DNA from: Trifolium pratense
Lineage: Eukaryota > Streptophyta > Magnoliopsida > Fabales > Fabaceae
Length of the DNA stretch: 64,000 nt
Assembly (NCBI RefSeq): GCF_020283565.1
Contig: NC_060063.1
Coordinates: forward strand, 26,838,777 to 26,902,776
Reading direction: 5' to 3'
This document shows positions 56,201 through 64,000 of this stretch, piece after piece; the first letter of the stretch is position 1; each line of letters starts with the position of its first letter. Under the pieces are notes generated by a model that did not search any database, had not been told where the DNA came from, and worked only from the letters and a program-made list of their open reading frames with translations. The translations under genes were made by a program, and so were the position numbers.

Positions 56201-57033
56201 AATACTCCACAAATCTTTTATTTTTCGGATCGGCTGATTACAAGGTGTACGGTTATGATCTTCGTAACACTAAAATCCCATGGTGTACATTAGCCGGTCA
56301 TGGAAAAGCTGTTAGCTATATAAAATTTATAGATGCACAAACAGTTGTGTCTGCTTCCACTGATAACTCTTTGAAGCTTTGGGATCTGAAGAAAACTAGC
56401 TCAGCTGAATTGGCATCTGATGCTTGTGACTTAACCTTTAGAGGTCATAGTAATGAAAAGGTTGGTTTCTCTATGAACATTACCTCGCTTTTTGTTTTCT
56501 TTTGTATATTCTAATTGTTTGTTTTTCATCTTTCTTCTTCAGAACTTTGTTGGTTTATCTGTTTTGGATGGATACATTGCATGTGGTTCAGAATCTAATG
56601 AGGTATACTTTTTAATTTATTGCAATTATACTTCGATTGCTCAGACGTGGGAGAGGCCCTCCGCTTTTCCGGATTGATTTTAGGGCTGGCATGTTTCATT
56701 GTCGTGGCCAAATTTATACTACATAGAAAATGCTTGGAGTTTATAGGTCTCATACCTTAATGTCATAATTGAGTTTGGCATGAAAAGATACACAATATGA
56801 TTTCATTTGAAACATTTCAAGTTTTTTCTACCTTTCAGGTATACTGTTATCACAAATATTTGCCGGTGCCAATTGCTTCTCACAGATTCGAGTCAAACGA
56901 TCCCATTTCTGGTCATTCAAATAGTTTTGACAACAATGGACAATTTGTTTCTAGTGTCTGTTGGAGAAAGAAGTCTAACACGCTTGTTGCAGCCAATTCA
57001 GTTGGAATTATAAAACTACTACAGATGGCATGA
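53241..57033 (+). CDS. SPA1/SPA2-type protein (SUPPRESSOR OF PHYA family), kinase-like + coiled coil + WD40
   Basis: Seven exons: 53241-54257, 54425-54582, 54676-55477, 55606-55752, 56143-56460, 56543-56602 and 56839-57033. All have GT/AG borders and consistent phases, giving about 898 residues. SPA proteins join COP1 in the CUL4 ubiquitin ligase that degrades light-signalling transcription factors in the dark, in the nucleus. The N-terminal part is unstructured and Lys/Ser-rich. A kinase-like domain (about residues 135-395) has LQDLKPSCF in place of HRDLKPEN and YFG for DFG, so classical activity is doubtful; that is usual in this family. A coiled coil ([20 protein letters not shown]) follows, then seven WD40 blades (IKIFDVN, VQMWDAG, IKLWNIS, VYGYDLR, LKLWDLK). 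The C-terminus, NEVYCYHK ... [10 protein letters not shown], is typical of SPA. At ~898 residues it is shorter than SPA1 (~1030); the kinase-like motifs fit SPA1/SPA2 better than SPA3/SPA4. Intron 4 holds a MITE. Confidence 0.9.
55841..56080. mobile_element. Foldback MITE in intron 4 of the SPA-type gene
   Basis: The ends GGTTAAATTGCACTTTTGGC and GCCAGAGGTGCAATTTAGCC are inverted repeats. Inside, CCCCTAACTTT/AAAGTTAGGGG motifs repeat. It is 240 bp with no ORF. The flanks (AAAGAAA / AAAAAGAA) give only an imperfect target duplication. Confidence 0.8.
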
Positions 57034-57697
57034 AACATACATTTTATTCGGACCGAACATTCAGACCACTTCTTTATTCTGACTTCAATGATTAATGAGG
57101 AATAAAGCTTAAATGATGAGGGTATATATAGAGTTTACATTGTTTCGAAGAGGCATGCAACAATGTCTCTTTAGTTTTCATAGATAGGTAATCTTGTTAA
57201 GCACTTGTTTTCTACAATTTAACACGAAGAACACTTTTTTCCTAGATTTTGAACAAAATAATCTGAACAAAAGATTTATGAAGCATGTACATATATAGGC
57301 TCTTGAATTACATGCGGAGCTTCTGCGTGCAAGTCTATTCTGCAATGCATAAATTTTCCCTTCAAGAACTTCTCATATATGTGAGACTGCAGATTGAACT
57401 TGAAACTTAGTCAAATATGTTGTTTTACGTTGTTATACACCGCGATGTACATCATAGCTTCTTCTTGCTCCTATATATCCATGCTTGTGAGACTGCAGTC
57501 TGTTGAGGAAGTGAGGGACATATTACTAAAGCTGATGTTGAAGCAGCTCAAAGATATACTAATTACCTTAACTTCCAAGTCACTTATGATTTATCAAAAA
57601 TGAGAAAAAATTAAGTACAAGCTATTATTCATGATTTGCATTATGTTCAAAAATTAACTATGTTGATATGATGGTTATAATGGCAATTTTATTGCAT
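57034..57697 (+). other. 3' flank of the SPA-type gene
   Basis: The 3' untranslated region and intergenic DNA. No further gene recognised; small frames near 57394-57603 have no recognisable homology. Confidence 0.5.
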
Positions 57698-57830
57698 GTC
57701 CACGAGGTGTCAGCTCAGCGGTAAGAGTTTAACCTTCTAATCTCAAAGAGATAGAGTTTAAATCCCCTCGGGGACGGTTGTAATATGACTATTAGTGTCA
57801 CTTTAATTAATAAAAATTTTTGAATGCCAA
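57698..57830 (+). mobile_element. tRNA-derived SINE
   Basis: It has a pol III A box-like sequence (GTCAGCTCAGCGGTAAGAG, about 57708-57726) and, ~30 bp on, a B box-like sequence (AGTTTAAATCCC, 57754-57765). An unrelated body follows, ending near TAATAAAAATTTTT. The order and spacing match a tRNA-derived SINE. There is no cloverleaf, so it is not a tRNA gene. The borders are approximate. Confidence 0.65.
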
Positions 57831-58276
57831 ATCTATATCCCCATATTGACACTTTTTGGCTCCCTTGTGTCATTTTTCTCCTCTAAATAACATTGTTATC
57901 ACTTACCTGAAAAATAATATCTTTGTTGAAGATTGGCAAAGAATGCAATCTTAGGTAAAAGACGGTTGAAACTTTTTTCTTTTCTTTCTATTTTTCATTT
58001 TAGTTTTCTGTTATGTTAGAAATAATTTTCCAGACAGTGCCTAGTGTTGAAATCTGAAAGGATGAGAAAAATGGTGGAAGAAAGTTTTTCAATTTTCATG
58101 CATTAAAGAGACTCTTTCTGTGGCATGAATACAAGGGAGTTAATCACACTATCACAGTACTTTTTTCTGTTACTAACCTTATTCACAAACTACTTGTGTC
58201 AAAAATTCCTTAATTTAAACTATACTGGTTAATTATGTGAATCCTTCCTTGCAATTTGCAAATGATATGTTGTGAT
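57831..58276. other. Intergenic between convergent genes
   Basis: AT-rich 3' flanks of the SPA-type and MLKL-type genes. Nothing recognised. Confidence 0.5.
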
Positions 58277-61104
58277 CTAAGTTAGCTCAGAGTCTGAGAC
58301 ATGACCAGAAGCAGATCTTCTTATTATCCTTGGACTTGATGTTAGATGTTTATCTGAATTAATCCGCAAGTTTCGCAATCGAGTGGACAATTGTGGAGGT
58401 CTTTCTAATCTCCCTTTCAGTGTACCTGCATTGAGATGCACATGAAAATTTCAAAAAAAACATTTAGAATTTACTATTTAAACATTTTCAGCAACTATAT
58501 TTATTTTTTGTCTGACGATCGATCGCCACAAGCATAGCCCTCCGACCAAGGGTTGTAGTTAGATAAAATGCTTCACAAAGTTGCGACTATGTGATTCGGA
58601 TTCCTGATATTACAGGTAAAGTTTGCCAAAAAAAAATCACTGGTTTTCAAGTTACTTTATATGTCACATAATAATAGTCATTAATTTCTTTCATAGATCA
58701 TTGATATGTCATCATGGAATGCAATTATGCAAACAATTTGCATAGCTAAAAGCCTAAAAATACTACTTAGGTTCTTCCTAGAAGGCACTTTAGCATGATG
58801 GTGTATGTAAACTGTATTGATGAATTTAATGGATACTGTTGAGTATGGCTCATATGCATTAGGAAGAGGCTGGGGGCGGTCCATATGGGCTTGGCCCAAA
58901 TGTTTTGGGGGGCCGCTAGCCCCCGTGGTACGGTTCAGGGGTATTTGTTGTTATCTGAACCAAATTATTATTGTTATAAATGCCGCTTGTAACACTGAAA
59001 CCCTATTTCATTCATTCATCTAATAGAAACGTGTCGTAGCGAATTCTACAGTCGGAGACGTACCCATCACTTGGGGAACTCCTTTATCAAACTTCTTGTG
59101 TGTTCATTATTGTTTGCGTTCATTCGTTATTATTTCCTTTTGTTACTAGTTGTTCCAACAGATACTACTAATTAATAAGAGCCGAACAAAAGTTTGAAGC
59201 TAACCTGGTTTCATCCTCGAATCTAGTGATTTCCTGGTCAGTGTAAGCATCCTTTTGTTCACAATGTCAGGATGAGTTAAAGGTTTCTTTTCTATTACTG
59301 ATAGAATTGGCTCATCTCCAGAAGTAGCAAGATCATCACCGCAGGCTGAAGCGTCACTTCCAGATTCAGAGTTATCTTTAGAGGAAGTACTCATTTTTTC
59401 TCGCTCGATGACTCGATATGCAAACATTTGAAAAGGAATATTAGATATTGTCGATGATTCAGAAATTCCCCAAGAAGGAAGCTTCCTCAAAAGTGTCGAC
59501 TCTATATCACAGTAATCTACAGGTGGCATTGGTGGTGGGTCTGTTTCTTTATTGTAACCAGGATTCAATGCAAGAAATCTTTTTATATAACGAAGAACTC
59601 TACATATGGACGAGAAATTCGGACGTTGGTTTGGATCGGTATGCCAACATTTCTTCGTCAAGTTGATAACATATTTTGGCGAATGAAGTGGAAAAAGTGG
59701 CCTTTCTCCTGCCCTTATGTTCCTGCTCATTTTCTCCCCTTGAAGATGACTATCTTCAAAAGGGACTTTACCGGTTAGAAGCTCAAAACAAACCATTCCA
59801 AAACTATACACATCCGATTTCTCCGTGTACTTGGAAATTAATGCGCCTCCCAAATGTTCTTGCTCTTCAAGTACCTCTGGAGAGTACCAAATGAATGAGA
59901 GAGTTCCATTTTGATTTAAATACCCTTTCTGGTTCAAGTCCTTAACAGAAGATAAACCAAACCCTGATACCTTGGAATGCAAGTAACCTTCTGAAGAGGT
60001 ACTTCTAGGCTTAACAAGAATGTTTGAAGGGTTTAATTCTCCATGATACACTTTCTTTGAATGCAGATATTCCATTCCTCGCGCAATCTGAAGCATAAGA
60101 TCAACCGCGACATGAAGCAAGAACGGTATTCGCTTCCTCGGACCATAAATCTCTTTAATATGCGTGCTAAGAGTTTTGCTCATCAATTCCATCAACAAAA
60201 AACATTCTTTCTTTTCCTCATCAGTAAAACCACAAAGACAGTCCATTATATTTGGATGCGAAAGCGATAAAAGCTCTTTGATCTCACCTTCCAAAGCTTC
60301 AATGTCACCAGAAAAATGTCTTAAAACAAAATTTTCGCCTAACCAATGAATCTCTTTATATTGACTTCCATTTCCCATTCTTCTCCTCACCTGATAGTCC
60401 TTAGAACCAACCAATATTGAACTTGGCAGAAGCTTAGCTTCCAACGATTCCGACACTTCTAAATTCCTCAAAAGTAGATCTACCAACTTCTTCTCGTACT
60501 TTGTTGCACCTGACACTTTCTTTTCATGAATTTTGTTGAAAAGAAACCATCTATCTTCCTTCCAACTCGTTTCGTAACGGTTACACAAATCCTGAGTAAC
60601 AAGATACTGCTTCCCAAATTTCCACTTGAAAAGCTTCATGTCTCTATATTCTTTTATATACTTATTCGAATTGATAAGCTTCTTCCTTTGCATCTCGTCT
60701 AGATCCAAACCTGATGTCTCAGCAGCCGATTCAATAGCTTCGATCACAGTAGGCATGCTACAAAGCAAATTGTGTATGTAAAACTCAACACAATCTGTGT
60801 TATGACATAAGGTAATGGCTTTAGCCCAAAAATTCTTTATTTCTAAACAATGCTTAATGTAAACCTCTCCTTCTTTGAAAATCTTATGGATCTCTCTTAA
60901 GGGCTGTTCTAGAACCTTCCACTTTCCATTCTTTTCTTCAAATTTCAGATTATGTATGACCTCATCTGCAATAGATTCATATGCACTGTTGAAAACATCT
61001 AGAAGAAGACAACATTGTCTCTGATTGATTTGAATGTTCTCTCTGAACACCATCACAGCCTTTAAACTTCCAAGTGCTTCACCAATCTGTCTAAATTGAT
61101 CCAT
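58277..61104 (-). CDS. Plant MLKL-type protein (HeLo/DUF1221 + pseudokinase)
   Basis: Two exons on the minus strand: 59205-61104 (ATG at 61104, MDQFRQIGEALG) and 58277-58425. The donor CCAG/GTTAGC and acceptor TGCAG/GT join in phase 1, giving about 682 residues. Exon 2 supplies TLKGRLERPPQ ... RRSASGHVSDSELT, the Ser-rich conserved tail of the family. Residues ~1-220 form the helical DUF1221/HeLo-like domain. Residues ~240-515 are a protein kinase fold without the catalytic residues: VLRHF for the VAIK Lys, YHGELNPSN for HRDLKPEN, and SGFG for DFG. Plant MLKL homologues are pseudokinases that act in TIR-NLR immunity and form assemblies at the plasma membrane; that role is inferred here. A possible 5' untranslated intron ends at about 61130 (TTTTTGCAG on the minus strand). 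Confidence 0.88.
58837..59160. mobile_element. Solo LTR (324 bp) in the intron of the MLKL-type gene
   Basis: It starts TGTTGAGTATGG and ends GTTGTTCCAACA (TG...CA), flanked by a perfect 5 bp duplication GATAC (58832-58836 and 59161-59165). It contains a TATA-like TTATAAATGCC followed by AACCCTATTTCATTC, as in an LTR promoter/R region. There is no internal region, so it is a solo LTR left by recombination, probably of a Copia element. It ends only 44 bp downstream of the exon 1 donor in transcript order. Confidence 0.85.
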
Positions 61105-61927
61105 AACTCTGGTTTTGATCTAAAACAAAACCTGCAAAAAGAGGGTTGTGAATATTCTTTCACAAACATAAACCAATGTATTCACAATGTAGCATCGACA
61201 TTTCAGATTAAAGGTGAGTCTGATGTCCGACATGTTTGTGCCACATGTTTGTGCCGTGTCTGGTGTTCGTGTCTATGTTAGTGCTTCATTGTTCTGGTAT
61301 TCCTGTTTGTGTCAGTGATTCATAGGTAATTCATCGATAAGTTTAGATGCTAACCAGATAAGTATTGTGGCAAAGAAGGAGATTGATATATCAAGCTCCT
61401 TCTATTGTAAACCTGATGCAGTGTAAACCACTTTCAATGTGACTTCAAATTAATAAAATAATTCTTTAATTCATCCTCCTCCAGGTTGCATCAACCATGA
61501 AATTTTATAAATAAATAAATAAAAAATAGGAAAAGGAAAAATGTATGTGTTCTTGTTATCTTGCAAGATGTGATGCTACAAATTTTCCAAGAGAGTGAAA
61601 ATTGTATGGAACCAAAAAAAAAAAATGAAAAGTTGTGAAAAAAATGGGCCTATGGTAAAATTTTGAGATTTGTAACATTTAGAAAAGACTAAGAACAAAT
61701 TTTGCGGATTGTGTTTTGTTTGATTCAAGATTAGAATATCTTTTGAGTTTTAAGGTAAACCACTCAAACATTATTCTTCCATTGTGAAAGGTTCTGTGGG
61801 GGACATAGCATTCCTCCGAATTTTATGGCTTTTTATGCTTTGTTTGATATGACCATTTCTTTCTATCTATAGCAAAGTGTCTCATCACAAATACTCCTTG
61901 TCTCTTGCTTCTTGTTCTTGCCATATA
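61105..61927. other. 5' flank of the MLKL-type gene
   Basis: Probable promoter and 5' untranslated region for the minus-strand gene. No other gene recognised. Around 61230-61315 there is a run of repeated GTGTC/TGTTTGTG phrases (about 85 bp). Confidence 0.5.
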
Positions 61928-62188
61928 CTATCTCCGTCGTTAATTATAAGATTATGTTTGACAAAAATATACTATTCATTTACCTTGTTTTGACCGTATT
62001 TTTTTAATAATATATAAATATAAATATTAGCATATAAGATTTTGTTCAATTTGTTTTGATGAGTATTTTCAAAATATTAATTTTTTATAATTTTTACTAA
62101 TAGACAATTAAAAATATAAGTGATCAAAATTGTGCATTGGCGTACGTGCAGTGGTCAAACATGGTCTTATAATTAGGGACGGAGGTAG
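61928..62188. mobile_element. Stowaway MITE, diverged copy of the array MITE family
   Basis: The ends CTATCTCCGTCG and GGGACGGAGGTAG are flanked by TA on the left. The internal sequence (GACCGTATTTTT..AATATATAAATATAAA..TTAGCATATAAGATTTTGT) clearly resembles the MITE in the array units but without the (AT)n expansion. The right TA is replaced by the start of a Copia LTR. Confidence 0.8.
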
Positions 62189-62584
62189 TGTTGGGGAGTT
62201 AACCCAAAACAAAGAGCACGGAAGAATGAGTAATCTGAGAGAAAAATGACTTATTGAAAACTAAGCAGAAAAATGAATAAAGGAAAAGTAAAATCTTATT
62301 CTTCCATAAAGGGTCTTATTTTGTTTATATACATGTTTGTTATTTCAACTGAAAGTAACTGCCTAACTACCTAGGACAAACAAAAATAACTGAACTACAA
62401 TTGTACAAAGAAAACTAGCTAACTGCCTTTAAAAAGCTAAGAAGAACAGAGTACGCGCATCAGAGCCAAAACAGAGCTTCAGAGCTTCATATGCTTCAGA
62501 ACTTATATCAATCTTCAGAGGTTGCAAGGTTCAGAGGCTATGTTGCTTCAGAATCTGAAACGCTTCAGAGCACCATTCAAACCA
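62189..62584 (-). repeat. 3' LTR of the Copia element (396 bp)
   Basis: Bounded by CAACA on the minus-strand 3' side and by the polypurine tract on the other. It is rich in GCTTCAGA repeats (for example 62460-62570). Confidence 0.7.
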
Positions 62585-62594
62585 ATACTCCTCC

Positions 62595-64000
62595 TTAAGA
62601 CAAGCTAACGAAGCATACAATCCTTATTTCCCTCATGAGCTTGAGGAACTGATCTCTCTTCACAGCCTTAGTCATTATATCAACTTGTTGATTGTCAGTG
62701 GAACAATACTCCAAGCTTAACTTTCCTTTGTTGACTTGGTCCATAAGGAAGTGAAATCTTGTCTCAATGTGTTTACTTTTACCATGGCTAACATGATTTT
62801 TAGCCAAGTTAATTGCTGATTTGTTGTCAATTTTCAGCATTATTGTGATGTTGTCAATGATCTTCATTTCATTGAGAAGTGATTGTAGCCAATTAGCTTG
62901 ACAAGCAGCCAAGGATCCTGCAACGTATTCTGCTTCACAACTAGAGAGAGCAATCACTGACTACTTCTTAGAACACCATAAGATTGGTGCATTTTGAAAT
63001 TTAAACAAATAACCACTTGTAGTCCTCCTGTCTACCTTGTCTTCACACCAATCAGCATCAGAAAATCCATTTAATTCAAGTTTCACACTATTCTTTGAAT
63101 ATGGAAATAACACACCATAGTGTATTGTGTCATTGATGTATCTGAGTATCCTCTTAGCAGCCAGTAGATGAGGCTTCAGTGGTTTTCTCATGAACCTGCT
63201 TACATAGCCAACTGCATAGCTAATATCAGGTCTAGTTTGACACAAGTACCTTAGTGAACCAATCAATTGTCTGAATATAGAGAGTCCACGGTATCACTGT
63301 TTTCATCTACTTCCAACTTAAGTCTTTTGTCTGCAGGTGTGACTGATGAATTGCAATCAAACATTTCAAACTTTCTCAAAATCTCAGTGGCCTATTTTGC
63401 TTGATGAAGTATCACCCCCTTTGCGGTATATAACAGCTCCATTCCTAAGAAATAAGTGAGCTTTCCCAAGTCAGTTATTTCAAATTCACTCTTCATCTGT
63501 GATTTGAAATTTTCAATTTTTGTTAATGAGCTACCAGTCACTAACAGGTCATCAACATACAAACATATGATTAACATATGCTTGTTATCACTGTGTTTAA
63601 CATACACACCATATTCCACACTACATTTCACAAATCCTTGTACAACAAAGAATTTGTCAATTCTCTTGTTCCAAGCTCTTGGAGCTTGTTTCAAACCATA
63701 CAAGACTTTGTTCAGTTTCAGCACTTTATCTTCTTTACCTTTCAATTCAAAACCAGGTGGTTGCTTGACATATACATCTTCTTCCAATGGTCCATTTAAG
63801 AATGTTGACTTTACATCTAAATGGAATAAAGGTCATCTTCTGCTACAAGCTAGTGCAATAACCAGCCTTATAGTTTCATGCCTTGCCACATGAGAGAACA
63901 CTTCATCATAGTCTAGGCCTTGCTTTTGCAGAAAACTTTTGGCCATAAGCCTTGCCTTGTACTTGATTACTTGGCCCTCAGGATTTTGCTTCACTTTATA
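62595..64000 (-). pseudogene. Copia pol relic (RT and RNase H)
   Basis: Minus-strand pieces: upstream RT text to 63788 (KARLMAKSFLQKQGLDYDEV; HLDVKSTFLNGPLEEDVYV) with a TGA where Trp is expected; 63787-63392 with [15 protein letters not shown] and the active site YVDD; a TAG and a one-base shift; 63266-62961 ([26 protein letters not shown]); then TAG where Gln is expected; and 62957-62595 (ALSSCEAEYVA, DNKSAINLAKN). Several stops and a frameshift mean it is non-functional. It is a different lineage from the Sirevirus at 32814-42318. Confidence 0.87.

Larger units (their letters stand above)
62189..64000 (-). mobile_element. Degenerate Ty1/Copia element (3' part), running off the window
   Basis: The 3' LTR at 62189-62584 (on the minus strand TGGTTTGAATGG ... 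AACTCCCCAACA) is preceded by a polypurine tract (AAGGAGGAG). Pol remnants lie upstream. The 5' part is outside the window. It starts exactly where the Stowaway MITE ends. Confidence 0.85.

Noticed and set aside
57698..57780. Possible tRNA gene
   Set aside because: A and B boxes are present, but no cloverleaf stems or acceptor stem can be drawn; a SINE fits better.
62595..63787. Host gene for the minus-strand frames at the right edge
   Set aside because: RT (YVDD) and RNase H motifs plus an adjacent LTR show a Copia relic.

Overview
This window looks like nuclear DNA of a flowering plant, most likely a temperate legume. The evidence is AT-rich intergenic DNA, introns with GT..AG borders, genes with plant-specific architectures (a SPA-type kinase/WD40 protein and a plant MLKL-type pseudokinase), and a dense mixture of Ogre-like, Tekay-like, Sirevirus and small Copia LTR elements, Stowaway, hAT-type and Mutator-type MITEs, a Helitron end and a tRNA-derived SINE. 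The legume assignment is an inference from recognised repeat families, not from a search.

Region 1 (1-28904) is an array of ~2.45-2.5 kb units. From left to right: the end of an Ogre-like LTR (1-197), two units in reverse orientation (198-3351), a short filler (3352-3380), four and a half units in forward orientation (3381-14303), a 7.6 kb LTR retrotransposon (14304-21949), and three and a half reverse units (21947-28904). Every full unit carries the last two exons of a 2-oxoglutarate/Fe(II) dioxygenase-like gene plus a Stowaway MITE that holds a variable (AT)n tract. The rightmost unit is continuous with the two upstream exons at 29441-29835, so the array appears to be an amplification, with inversion, of the 3' half of that gene. 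Head-to-head units at ~3365 form an almost spacer-free inverted repeat of about 2.5 kb per arm. This is a candidate hairpin RNA/siRNA source that would target the donor gene.

Region 2 (30047-42318) holds a hAT-type MITE in the donor gene's promoter, a rearranged LTR-gag piece of a Sirevirus on the + strand (30927-32813), and an almost full-length Sirevirus on the - strand (32814-42318) with damaged gag-pol but an open 772-codon envelope-like ORF. Region 3 (42539-44259) is a broken paralogue of the same dioxygenase family, with two MITEs in its introns.

Region 4 (44802-52853) is mostly repeats: a complete 1985 bp non-autonomous LTR element with a target duplication, a 564 bp tandem duplication that joins an antisense 18S rRNA piece to a promoter-like segment, several local tandem repeats, a GATA microsatellite and a Helitron terminus with a relic of its helicase.

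Region 5 (53241-61104) holds the two best host genes, which converge on each other: a seven-exon SPA1/SPA2-type gene (light signalling, COP1 partner) on + and a plant MLKL-type pseudokinase (immune cell-death family) on -. The second exon of the MLKL-type gene lies beyond an intron that contains a solo LTR. A tRNA-derived SINE lies between the two genes. The right edge (61928-64000) has another copy of the Stowaway family and a degenerate Copia element that runs off the window.
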